Assembly (NCBI RefSeq): GCF_005049045.1
Contig: NZ_SUPK01000009.1
Span: forward strand, 1 to 64,000
DNA length: 64,000 nt
From: Cohnella pontilimi
Lineage (GTDB): Bacteria > Bacillota > Bacilli > Paenibacillales > Paenibacillaceae
Direction: 5' to 3'
The notes under the pieces are model-generated. The model was not told the DNA's origin. It ran no database searches and worked only from the letters and a program-made list of their open reading frames with translations. Numbering within the stretch: position 1 is the stretch's first letter; each line of letters begins with the position of its first letter. The position numbers and the translations under genes were made by a program. Positions 15,698 to 23,457 of the stretch are shown here, one piece after another.

Positions 15698-16756
15698 TCA
15701 GCCCACCGCCTTTTGACCGGATACGAATTTTTGTTTGATGTAGGCAAAAATCGCTTGCGACGAAACGAAAAGCACGAGCAGCACTTGAATAATGACGGCG
15801 ACCTCGCGCGGCATGTCGCTTCCGACCTGCATCGTCTGCGCTCCGACCTGCAGATAGGCGTAAAACAGCGAGGCCGCGAGTACACCGATCGGATGGTTGC
15901 GGGCCAGCAGCGCGATAATGATGCCGTCGAACCCAAGGCCAGCCGAGAAGTTATCTTTGTACGTGCTATGGATGCCGAGAATCTCCACGATCCCGGCAAG
16001 ACCGGCCAGCGCTCCGCTGATGACGATGCTGAGCACGATTACGCGCGGCGTCGCGATCCCGCCATATTTGGCAAACTGCGGATTTTTCCCCACCAACCTG
16101 AGCTCATATCCGATCGAGGTATGATAAAGCAGCATATAAACGACCGCTACCGCACCCAACGCAACCAGCAAACCGGCATGCGCCGAAAATCCCGGAACGA
16201 TTTTACCGAGCAGCAAGCCAGGATCGATGTAAGGCATTCGGGCATAGCCGCCGCTCTCCGGGTCTTTGAACACATTGTTCACCAAATAGGAAGTGGTCAG
16301 AATCGCGATAAAATTTAACATGAGCGTAGTGACGATCTCGTCGGCGTTCCAATAGGCTTTCAACGCGCCGGGAATTGCCCCGAACAACGCTCCTCCCAGC
16401 ACCGCACACGCCAGAATCAACGGCAAATGCACCCAAACCGGCAATCCCGGCACATATACGGCAGCCAGCGAGCCGAGAAACCCGCCGACATAAAGCTGGC
16501 CCTCCGCGCCCATGCTGAACACGCCGGCTTGGAACACGACCGAAATCGCGAGACCTGTCAACATTAACGGAACCGCCTTGTTCAAAATCGTTCCGATATT
16601 GAAGCTGTTAGCCAATGGATCCATAACGAGCGCACTGATCGCGGACAACGGTTCTTTGCTCGTCAACAAGATCACGATAAATCCGCACAGGAGAGCAGCG
16701 AACACGGCGGCAGCGATGCCAGCCAGTTCGAGATACAGCGCCTTGCCGGTTTTCAT
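15698..16756 (-). CDS. Nucleoside-type ABC transporter permease 1 (NupP/YufP-like)
   Basis: A 352-residue permease. An N-terminal helix (YLELAGIAAAVFAALLCGFIVILL) is followed by a ten-helix core with GVFSMGAEGQLYVGGFLG and GLGFDGIIIALLARNHPIGV, hallmark stretches of the first permease of BMP importers. Its start overlaps the end of the ATPase gene by 4 nt (16753-16756), showing tight coupling. Substrate class is inferred from homology to the B. subtilis guanosine importer; purine, uridine or other nucleosides are possible. Confidence 0.93.
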   Translation of the reverse strand: MKTGKALYLELAGIAAAVFAALLCGFIVILLTSKEPLSAISALVMDPLANSFNIGTILNKAVPLMLTGLAISVVFQAGVFSMGAEGQLYVGGFLGSLAAVYVPGLPVWVHLPLILACAVLGGALFGAIPGALKAYWNADEIVTTLMLNFIAILTTSYLVNNVFKDPESGGYARMPYIDPGLLLGKIVPGFSAHAGLLVALGAVAVVYMLLYHTSIGYELRLVGKNPQFAKYGGIATPRVIVLSIVISGALAGLAGIVEILGIHSTYKDNFSAGLGFDGIIIALLARNHPIGVLAASLFYAYLQVGAQTMQVGSDMPREVAVIIQVLLVLFVSSQAIFAYIKQKFVSGQKAVG

Positions 16757-18294
16757 TGCGACGCCACCTCCTGTGTCTTGATGCCGAGCATGTAGTAGCC
16801 GAGTTCCTGTTCCGTCAGATCGGGGGTGTTGTCCAGCAGTGCGACGATTTCGCCGTTATAAAGCACCGCGATCCGGTCGCTCAGCGCCATGATCTCCGAG
16901 AGCTCGGCGGATACGAGCAGCACCGCAGCCCCGGCATCCCGCCGTTTGATGATTTCACGATGAATAAACTCGATCGCTCCGATGTCCACTCCCCGGGTCG
17001 GTTGGGAGGCCACGAGCAGCTTCGGGTTTTTGGACAATTCACGGGCCACGACGACCTTCTGCAGGTTACCGCCGGACAATGCGCCGGCCATCGTCTGTTC
17101 ACTGGCCGCACGTACATCGAACATTTCCATGGCCGACTTGGCGAATTGCCGAATTTTCTTTTTCCGCAATAAAGGTCCGATCTTGAATCCGGGGTTGCGA
17201 TAATGATCGAGCATTAAATTGTCTGCGATGGTCGAAGTCAGGCAGGCGCCGGACGTTTGACGGTCCTCCGGAATGTGGCCGATTTGAAACGCTCGGATTT
17301 GGGCAACGCTTAAATTCCTTAACTCCTGGTCGAGATAACGAATTTCGCCCGATACGGCACGGCGGAGCCCGGTGATCGTCTCCACTAATTGTGTCTGGCC
17401 GTTGCCCTCGACACCTGCAATGCCCAATATTTCGCCGGCTCGAACGCGGAATGACACCTGACGGATGGCCGGAACGCCTTTGTCGTCCAAGGCCGCCAAT
17501 CCGCGCACGGAGAGCACCGTTTCCTCGGGCCTGGCCGGCGTTTTTTGAACACGGAACAGAACTTCCCGTCCCACCATCAGCCTGGAGATTTCCTCTTGAT
17601 GCGTTTCTTTCGTGACGAGCGTCGCGATGGATTGACCCCCGCGCAGAACGGTCACGCGATGGGAAATCTGCATCACCTCGCGCAGCTTGTGGGTGATGAA
17701 AATGATCGTATGGCCTTGCCGCACAAGCGATTTCAAAGAATCGAACAGCTCGTCCGTTTCCTGCGGCGTCAAGACGGCGGTCGGCTCGTCCAATATGATA
17801 AGCTTAGCTCCCCGGTACAGCACTTTTAAAATTTCAACGCGCTGCTTTTGTCCGACCGGAATCGTGTCCGCGCGCGCTTCAGGATCGACTTTCAGTCCAT
17901 AATCGCGGATCAGCCCGGCCACCCGTTCTTGTTCTTTCGCGCGGTCCCGGAACAGGGAAAGAACGCCCTTGGCCGGTTCCTCTCCGAGGACGATATTTTC
18001 GGATACCGTAAGGGACGGCGCGAGCATGAAATGCTGATGTACCATGCCCATACCGTGCTTAATCGCATCTCGAGGTCCTTGAAAACTGACACTTTGTCCC
18101 TTAAACGAGATTGAGCCTCTTGTGGGAGCCTCCAGACCGAACAATATTTTCATGAGCGTCGATTTGCCGGCGCCGTTCTCTCCGACAAGCGCATGAATTT
18201 CCCCTTCCTCCACGCTAAAGTCGACACCCCGGTTCGCGACGGTACCATTGGGATAAACCTTATGAATGCTTTTCATTTCGAGTAATGCCGGCAT
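16753..18294 (-). CDS. Nucleoside-type ABC transporter ATPase, fused double domain (NupO/YufO-like)
   Basis: A 513-residue protein with two ATP-binding cassettes. The first has a full Walker A (GENGAGKST) and Walker B ([11 protein letters not shown]); its signature loop is [11 protein letters not shown]. The second has a degenerate Walker A ([10 protein letters not shown]) but a normal [14 protein letters not shown] signature, the usual asymmetry of this family. ATG 18294 ([11 protein letters not shown]) is preferred because GGAGGG precedes it; an upstream start would add 15 unlikely residues. It lies between the lipoprotein gene and the permeases. Confidence 0.94.
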   Translation of the reverse strand: MPALLEMKSIHKVYPNGTVANRGVDFSVEEGEIHALVGENGAGKSTLMKILFGLEAPTRGSISFKGQSVSFQGPRDAIKHGMGMVHQHFMLAPSLTVSENIVLGEEPAKGVLSLFRDRAKEQERVAGLIRDYGLKVDPEARADTIPVGQKQRVEILKVLYRGAKLIILDEPTAVLTPQETDELFDSLKSLVRQGHTIIFITHKLREVMQISHRVTVLRGGQSIATLVTKETHQEEISRLMVGREVLFRVQKTPARPEETVLSVRGLAALDDKGVPAIRQVSFRVRAGEILGIAGVEGNGQTQLVETITGLRRAVSGEIRYLDQELRNLSVAQIRAFQIGHIPEDRQTSGACLTSTIADNLMLDHYRNPGFKIGPLLRKKKIRQFAKSAMEMFDVRAASEQTMAGALSGGNLQKVVVARELSKNPKLLVASQPTRGVDIGAIEFIHREIIKRRDAGAAVLLVSAELSEIMALSDRIAVLYNGEIVALLDNTPDLTEQELGYYMLGIKTQEVASQ

Positions 18295-18357
18295 GTCATC
18301 CCTCCGTGCCATGGCCAAAAAAAGAGAAGCGAGCAACACCCGCTCCTCACGTTCGGC

Positions 18358-19416
18358 TTATAACGTCGATTCCACTTTGATTTCTCCGGTGGAAAGCTTC
18401 TTCTCAATCTCCGCTATTTTATCTTGTATCGATTTCGGCACATATTGGGCATAAAGATCGTCCTTCGCGATGCCTACACCGCCTTCTTTGAGCCCGAGCA
18501 CCTCGGTTTTCCCCAGCGGCAGCTTGCCTTGCTGCAGAAGCTGAAACGCGCGGAAAACGGAGGTGTCGATGTTTTTCAGCATCGAGGTCAGGACGCTTCC
18601 CGGATACAGAGGATTTTGATTGGCGTCCACGCCGATCGAATATTTGCCCGCTTCGTTGCCGGCTTCCAGCGTGCCGAGTCCGGCTCCCCCGGCTACCTGA
18701 TACACAATATCGGCTTTTTGCGTATTATATTGGGCAAGCGTCAATTCTTTCGCTTTCGGGGCGTTCGACCAATCCCCGACATAGGACGTGATGATCTTGA
18801 CGTCCTTGTCGATGTATTGCGCTCCTTGCTCATAACCGGACTTGAAATCGTTGACGATCGGATCGTCCACCCCGCCGACAAATCCGATAACCTTGTCCGG
18901 ATTTGCTCCCTTGAGCTCCGTGCTGGTGGTCACCAGCGCCGCGAACGCGCCGGCGAGAAAAGAGCCTTCGCTTTGCGAGTACAGCATGGAATAAACATTC
19001 GGAATATCGTTGATGACTTCATCGAAAAAAATGAACTTTTGATCCGGATACCGCTTGGCCAAATCTTTGACGATATCCACCATTTGGATCGTGCCGGTCA
19101 GCACGACGTCATATTTTTTGCTGGCTACAAGCGATTCGAGGCTGGAAGCCCAATCCGCCTGGTTGTTACCGCCTTCCACCGTCTTGATGTCGATTCCGAG
19201 ATCCGTACCCGCCTTTTGAAACCCAGCTTGCGCAGAATCGAAAAACCCTTTGTCTCCCAGCGTTCCGTTGACGTAATAAACAGCGCTCTTAATGTCGCCT
19301 CCGCCCGATGAGTTACTGCTTTTTTCGGAATCCCCGGATTTCCCGCCGCAGCCAGCTGTGATAACCGCAATCGACAGCAGCAGCAAGCATGCGCTCCACA
19401 ACTTTTTCAATTTCAT
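18358..19416 (-). CDS. BMP-family nucleoside-binding lipoprotein (NupN/BmpA-like)
   Basis: A 352-residue extracellular solute-binding lipoprotein. ATG 19416 begins a signal MKLKKLWSACLLLLSIAV with lipobox ITAGC (Cys about 24), followed by a Ser/Gly linker. The mature part has AVYYVNGTLGDKGFFDSA, FIFFDEV and FVGGVDDPIV, typical of the PnrA/BMP fold that holds a nucleoside between two lobes. The frame extends 20 codons upstream but GGGGGAG lies just before this ATG. It is the first gene of the importer operon. Confidence 0.94.
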   Translation of the reverse strand: MKLKKLWSACLLLLSIAVITAGCGGKSGDSEKSSNSSGGGDIKSAVYYVNGTLGDKGFFDSAQAGFQKAGTDLGIDIKTVEGGNNQADWASSLESLVASKKYDVVLTGTIQMVDIVKDLAKRYPDQKFIFFDEVINDIPNVYSMLYSQSEGSFLAGAFAALVTTSTELKGANPDKVIGFVGGVDDPIVNDFKSGYEQGAQYIDKDVKIITSYVGDWSNAPKAKELTLAQYNTQKADIVYQVAGGAGLGTLEAGNEAGKYSIGVDANQNPLYPGSVLTSMLKNIDTSVFRAFQLLQQGKLPLGKTEVLGLKEGGVGIAKDDLYAQYVPKSIQDKIAEIEKKLSTGEIKVESTL

Positions 19417-19512
19417 TGACGCTCCCCCACGATTTAATTTGTGAAAAGAATCACTATGTAAGAAACAATCTCCCATTGGAAACGCTTCTTAGAGAGAATA
19501 TAGCACAAAATA

Positions 19513-19536
19513 AAAAAGCCGGGAATCCGGCTTTTT
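19513..19536. terminator. Terminator after nrdR
   Basis: A 10-bp perfect stem AAAAAGCCGG/CCGGCTTTTT with a 4-nt GAAT loop, flanked by A and T runs so that it can work in both directions. It separates nrdR from the importer operon. The importer promoter must lie within or just downstream of it; TATATT at 19497-19502 (minus strand) is a possible -10. Confidence 0.88.
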
Positions 19537-19602
19537 GGAATTTATGATCGAATTCGGACGAATCGACGTCCAGCCTTCCGGACATGCTATCGTTACGGAA
19601 CG

Positions 19603-20064
19603 TTACATGCCGTGTTTGTTGATGAGCCCGTTCAGTTCTTTGAGGAACATGTTGATGTCCCGGAACTGGCGGTAAACGGACGCAAAGCGAACATAAGCCA
19701 CCTCGTCAACCGGATACAGCCGTTCCATGAGCAGCTCCCCGATCACGCCGCTTTCGACCTCGGACAATGCCGTATTGCGCACTTCCCGCTCCACGTCCGA
19801 TACGATAATCTCCAACTGATCCATCGATACGGGGCGTTTTTCGCAGGCGCGGAGCAGCCCGCGCAATATTTTGTCACGGTTAAATTCTTCCCGGCTGCCG
19901 TCCTTCTTGATCACGACGAGCGGGGTTTCCTCCACCGTCTCGAACGTCGTGAACCGCCGGCTGCATTTCTCGCACTCGCGGCGGCGGCGAATCGACTTGT
20001 TGTCGTTCGCCGGTCTGGAATCCAACACTTTAGTTCCGTTGTAGTCGCAGTAAGGACATTTCAT
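19603..20064 (-). CDS. nrdR: Transcriptional repressor NrdR
   Basis: A 153-residue repressor of ribonucleotide reductase genes. It has an N-terminal zinc ribbon (Cys3, Cys6, Cys31, Cys34, with SRRFTTFE after it) that binds NrdR boxes and an ATP-cone domain ([17 protein letters not shown], residues about 50-140) that senses ATP/dATP. The length is exactly that of the family. It lies beyond coaE, mutM and polA on the same strand as in other Bacillales, but a SASP gene on the opposite strand interrupts the run. Confidence 0.97.
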   Translation of the reverse strand: MKCPYCDYNGTKVLDSRPANDNKSIRRRRECEKCSRRFTTFETVEETPLVVIKKDGSREEFNRDKILRGLLRACEKRPVSMDQLEIIVSDVEREVRNTALSEVESGVIGELLMERLYPVDEVAYVRFASVYRQFRDINMFLKELNGLINKHGM

Positions 20065-20187
20065 CGAATGATCTCGACCCCCAGCTCAAATGATTCCGGC
20101 AATTCTTCGCATTTCCACCTATTTCCGCACATGAACCCGTCCAAAAGGGACAAAATACGACTACCAACCGCAAGGAGGTGAAGATCA

Positions 20188-20427
20188 ATGCCAGGACGCA
20201 GACAGAATCTTGTTCCTCAAGCACGTCAGGGACTGGACCAACTCAAGTATGAAGTAGCTCAGTCCATCGGTGTCACCCTTCCGCAGGACGGTTACTACGG
20301 TTTTCTGCAAACGCGGGACGCCGGTGCTATCGGGGGTAACATGGTTCGCCAAATGATCACCCTCGCCGAGCAGCAACTCGCCGGCCAAGCTGGTGGCGCT
20401 GCTTTGGGAGCACAAGCCGGTCGGTAA
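20188..20427 (+). CDS. Small acid-soluble spore protein, alpha/beta type
   Basis: A 79-residue DNA-binding spore protein. Both family signatures are present: LKYEVAQSIGV and the C-terminal GAIGGNMVRQMI followed by AEQQLAG. Such proteins coat spore DNA and protect it from UV and heat, and are degraded by the GPR protease at germination. AAGGAGGTG precedes ATG 20188. The gene is monocistronic and convergent with the lytic transglycosylase, with a shared strong terminator between them. Expression in the forespore by sigma-G is expected from the family; I could not fix the promoter boxes. Confidence 0.95.
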   Translation: MPGRRQNLVPQARQGLDQLKYEVAQSIGVTLPQDGYYGFLQTRDAGAIGGNMVRQMITLAEQQLAGQAGGAALGAQAGR

Positions 20428-20458
20428 TGAGTTGCCAGCATGCAAGCACTCAATAAAG

Positions 20459-20500
20459 GGAAGCTTTGAAGCCACCGCTTCAAAGCTTCCTCTTCATTTT
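20459..20500. terminator. Strong shared terminator
   Basis: A perfect 14-bp stem, GGAAGCTTTGAAGC and its complement around CACC (20459-20490), followed by TCTTCATTTT, between the convergent SASP and transglycosylase genes. Confidence 0.88.
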
Positions 20501-20515
20501 GTCGGCGAAGAAGCT

Positions 20516-21130
20516 TCACAAAGCGTTGTATAACGATTGATATTTCTTATAATAATACATCACACGCTGGACGTAATGTCTAGTCTCGCCGTACGGAATA
20601 TCGCGGAGCTTGGCCTCCGTGCCATCCCACGTTCGATCTTGGAGCCATTTCTTAACCCGGTTGGGACCGGCGTTGTAAGCGGCCAGCATGGCCGCGAGAT
20701 TTCCGTCGAACTGCCGCTCCAGTTCCTTCACATACCAGGTGCCCAGACGAATTCCGGCATCCGCCCGGTTCCCGGCGTCCTTTACCGAAATGTCTCCGAA
20801 GCTGCCCTGGCTCAGGATCCAGGATGCCGTACTCGGCATCAATTGCATGATGCCTACCGCCCCCTTCGGGGAAACCGCATCCGGACGGTAGTTCGACTCC
20901 ACCCGAATGATCGCCGCGATAAGCAGCGGGTCCAGCCCATATCTCTCGGAGTTTTGTTTGATTTCTTGGGTGTACGATACGGGATAAACCCATCGGCCGA
21001 GCCAGTCCGACCGAAAAAAAAGGGCGCTGAGCACAAGCAGCAATAGCAGCAGAATCCATCGTTTTCGCTTTCTCGATTTCAGCTTCGTTCTCGGTTTTGG
21101 CTTCGTTCTCGCTTTGACCTGTGTCTTCAT
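20516..21130 (-). CDS. Membrane-anchored lytic transglycosylase (SLT domain)
   Basis: A 204-residue protein: a very basic cytoplasmic tail (residues 1-24, rich in Lys and Arg), one membrane anchor (WILLLLLLVLSALFF), then an SLT/goose-lysozyme domain outside the cell. The catalytic Glu78 sits in IIRVESNYRPDAVS; GAVGIMQLMP and AYNAGPNRV are the other hallmark motifs. It should cut glycan strands of peptidoglycan with 1,6-anhydro ends. Its ATG overlaps the end of coaE by 4 nt, so it is coupled to the polA-mutM-ytaF-coaE run. Confidence 0.95.
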   Translation of the reverse strand: MKTQVKARTKPKPRTKLKSRKRKRWILLLLLLVLSALFFRSDWLGRWVYPVSYTQEIKQNSERYGLDPLLIAAIIRVESNYRPDAVSPKGAVGIMQLMPSTASWILSQGSFGDISVKDAGNRADAGIRLGTWYVKELERQFDGNLAAMLAAYNAGPNRVKKWLQDRTWDGTEAKLRDIPYGETRHYVQRVMYYYKKYQSLYNAL

Positions 21131-21732
21131 GCTTGCCCTGAGTGCTCCGTTTGTTGCCAGAAACGGTCGATTTGCGCTTGCGTTTCTTCCAAGGTTCCGC
21201 TGTTGTCGATCAAGATGTCCGCCCTCCGCTTTTTCTCCTCGATGTCCATTTGCGCCGCCAGTCTTCTTTCTGCTTCCTCCGCCGACAGCTTGTCCCTTGT
21301 CATTAACCGTTTCAGCTGCTCTTCACGAGGCACATAAACGACCATGACTCTTTCAAAGTATTCGGTGAGCCCGGACTCGTACAAAAGAGGCACGTCCACG
21401 ACGCAGAGCCGCTGAGGGTATTTACGCGCATAATCCGCCATCCTCTGTTTCATCACGGCTCTGATCGCCGGATGGGTAATGGCTTCCAGCGCTTTGCGCT
21501 CCTGATCATCCGCAAATACGATTTGACCCAGCTTTTTGCGATCAAGGGATCCGTCTTCCTGAAGCACTTCACGCCCGAAACGCTCGGCAATGCGATTTAG
21601 AGCCGGTTGCCCCGGCTCTACAATTTCCCGGGCAATTTTGTCCAAGTCGATGAGAAGAGCTCCCCGCTCGGTTAGTAACTTCGCGACTGTGCTTTTGCCC
21701 GTGGCGATGCCCCCGGTGAGTCCGATATTCAT
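21127..21732 (-). CDS. coaE: Dephospho-CoA kinase
   Basis: A 201-residue P-loop kinase that adds the 3'-phosphate in the last step of coenzyme A synthesis. The P-loop GLTGGIATGKST is at the extreme N-terminus, followed by LIDLDKIAREIV, and VVDVPLLYESGL supplies the substrate-binding Asp region; the lid has RMRxQ-like residues (RLAAQMDIEEKKRRAD). The length is typical. It sits 13 nt after ytaF, in the conserved polA-mutM-ytaF-coaE order. Confidence 0.97.
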   Translation of the reverse strand: MNIGLTGGIATGKSTVAKLLTERGALLIDLDKIAREIVEPGQPALNRIAERFGREVLQEDGSLDRKKLGQIVFADDQERKALEAITHPAIRAVMKQRMADYARKYPQRLCVVDVPLLYESGLTEYFERVMVVYVPREEQLKRLMTRDKLSAEEAERRLAAQMDIEEKKRRADILIDNSGTLEETQAQIDRFWQQTEHSGQA

Positions 21733-21745
21733 GCAACGACTTCCT

Positions 21746-22408
21746 TTATAACAGTCTAAGTAGTCCCATGGCGATCAAAATCAGCCCCGGCAAAGCCGAA
21801 AGTTGTCTCACCCAACGCCAGCCGGCCACACGAAATCCAACTTGAGTTCCTGTCCAAAGGAAGGATCCGCTGGCGGCCATGATCACGACTGCGGTGATGA
21901 TCGGAGGGAAGCCGATCAGTCCGGCTCCGATGCCGGCGCCGAACGCGTCCAGTGACAGAGCGGCACCCAGCAGAAGTGCCTCGCCGGTCGTAATGATGCC
22001 GGAACGGTCTACGTCCGCCGCAGATGGCGTGCGTAAAATCTGAATGATAATGCCCAATTGCCGGATTTCCAATCGCAGCACCGTGGAAGGAGCGTCAGCC
22101 ACTTCTTTTTTTCCGGTGTTACGGCTCTCGGCTTCTCCATTCCGGATAAACTGGATGAATGTCCATAGGCCGATCCCGATCAAGATCACCGCGCCTGCAG
22201 CCGATGCGCCGTGCGGAGACATCCACGCCATCAATAGCTTTCCGACAAGCATAGAAACAAAAATCACGAGTCCCGAACACGCGGAAATGATCAAAACGGA
22301 CCCGGCCGGTATTTTGATTTTGCGGACTCCGTAGGTGATGCCCACACCGAAACCGTCAATGCTTACAGCAAAAGAAAGGAAAAGCAGCGAAGCGATGGAA
22401 GCCAGCAT
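21746..22408 (-). CDS. ytaF: YtaF sporulation membrane protein (MntP-like fold)
   Basis: A 220-residue protein with six helices in two halves, each starting with a short repeat of acidic and small residues (SFAVSIDGFGVGITYG near 12 and AALSLDAFGAGIGAGLIG near 150). This is the MntP/YtaF fold, in which the Asp residues lie inside the membrane. A polar loop (residues about 90-125) carries the middle. YtaF is made during sporulation in Bacillus and its substrate is not known; a cation is suspected. Position between mutM and coaE matches other Bacillales. Confidence 0.9.
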   Translation of the reverse strand: MLASIASLLFLSFAVSIDGFGVGITYGVRKIKIPAGSVLIISACSGLVIFVSMLVGKLLMAWMSPHGASAAGAVILIGIGLWTFIQFIRNGEAESRNTGKKEVADAPSTVLRLEIRQLGIIIQILRTPSAADVDRSGIITTGEALLLGAALSLDAFGAGIGAGLIGFPPIITAVVIMAASGSFLWTGTQVGFRVAGWRWVRQLSALPGLILIAMGLLRLL

Positions 22409-22504
22409 TCGGTTTCCCCCCGGATGATTTTTACTTCACCATCCTATGCGGGGGGCTGGGTGAATGCCCCGTTTTTTCTCCGAATCCTGCCTTTCACCGG
22501 GTTG

Positions 22505-23413
22505 TTACTGTGCGGTGCCGTCGAGCCGGCGCTTCACGGCATTTCCCTTGGCGGCTTTCGCCCTTTGTGACCTCGCCGTCTTCCTGGGCCCTATCTGGCA
22601 GCTCGGACAAGTGTGCGTTCCCCGCCCGCCGACCACGGACTTCTCGATCGGAGATCCGCATGTTGCGCACGGTTGGCCAGTGCGGCCGTAGGCTCTCAAC
22701 TGATGCTGGAACATGCCCATCTCGCCCTGCCCATTCACATATGATTTGACGGAAGAACCGCCGGCGTCGACCGCCGCTTGCAGCGTGTCGACGATCGCCT
22801 GATACAGTCGCAGCTTCTCGGCTTTCGTCAGCGAATCCGCCGTTCGTTCCGGATGGACACCGGCAAGGTGCAGCGCCTCGTCCACATAAATATTGCCAAG
22901 TCCGACGATGACTTCTTGGTTCAGAAGCAGCGGTTTGATTTTCGTCGTGCGCCGGCCGAGCGCCTTCAAGAACGAGTCCGGCGTAAACTTGTCCGACAAC
23001 GGCTCCAGCCCCAGTTTATTCAGCGGAGGCGACTGCCATTCCTGCCCCGGAGCAAACAGGTGCATCGTTCCGAATTGCCGGACGTCCTTATATCTCAGTT
23101 CGGTACCGTCCGTAAAATGAAAGATGATATGTGTATGCGGCTCCACTGGATCGTCCGCCCGGTATACGCCGTACCTGCCTTCCATGCGGAGGTGCGATAC
23201 GAGTGTCACGCCATCAAGCAGCAAACGGAGAAACTTTCCCCGCCGCTCCACCGACTGAAAAGTATGCCCCTCCAACATGGCGGCAAACACATCCGGATCA
23301 TCCGGCTTTTGAAGAATACGGGGCAGGTTGACCGTGACGCGGCTTATCTTCTTACCCGCAATCAGCATGTTCAAGGTCCGTCGGACGGTCTCTACCTCCG
23401 GCAATTCCGGCAC
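22505..23413 (-). CDS. mutM: Formamidopyrimidine-DNA glycosylase
   Basis: A 302-residue base-excision repair enzyme that removes 8-oxoguanine and opens the backbone. The start codon is GTG 23413, with AAGGTG 7 nt upstream, giving PELPEVETVRR with the catalytic Pro2 and Glu3. The helix-two-turn-helix region VGLGNIYVDEAL and the zinc finger (CATCG, then CPSCQ) are present. About 27 extra basic residues follow the zinc finger (RKTARSQRAKAAKG), making it longer than the usual 270-280; this tail may aid DNA binding. It follows polA by 44 nt. Confidence 0.96.
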   Translation of the reverse strand: MPELPEVETVRRTLNMLIAGKKISRVTVNLPRILQKPDDPDVFAAMLEGHTFQSVERRGKFLRLLLDGVTLVSHLRMEGRYGVYRADDPVEPHTHIIFHFTDGTELRYKDVRQFGTMHLFAPGQEWQSPPLNKLGLEPLSDKFTPDSFLKALGRRTTKIKPLLLNQEVIVGLGNIYVDEALHLAGVHPERTADSLTKAEKLRLYQAIVDTLQAAVDAGGSSVKSYVNGQGEMGMFQHQLRAYGRTGQPCATCGSPIEKSVVGGRGTHTCPSCQIGPRKTARSQRAKAAKGNAVKRRLDGTAQ

Positions 23414-23457
23414 TGCGATTCACCTTCTTTAACTGAAATACTACTTGATGCGTTGAA

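Noticed and set aside
19417-19512. Purine riboswitch or cre site upstream of the nucleoside importer
   Set aside because: The leader is too short for an aptamer, no conserved purine-aptamer pairing is visible, and AAGCGTTTCC matches the CcpA site only weakly.
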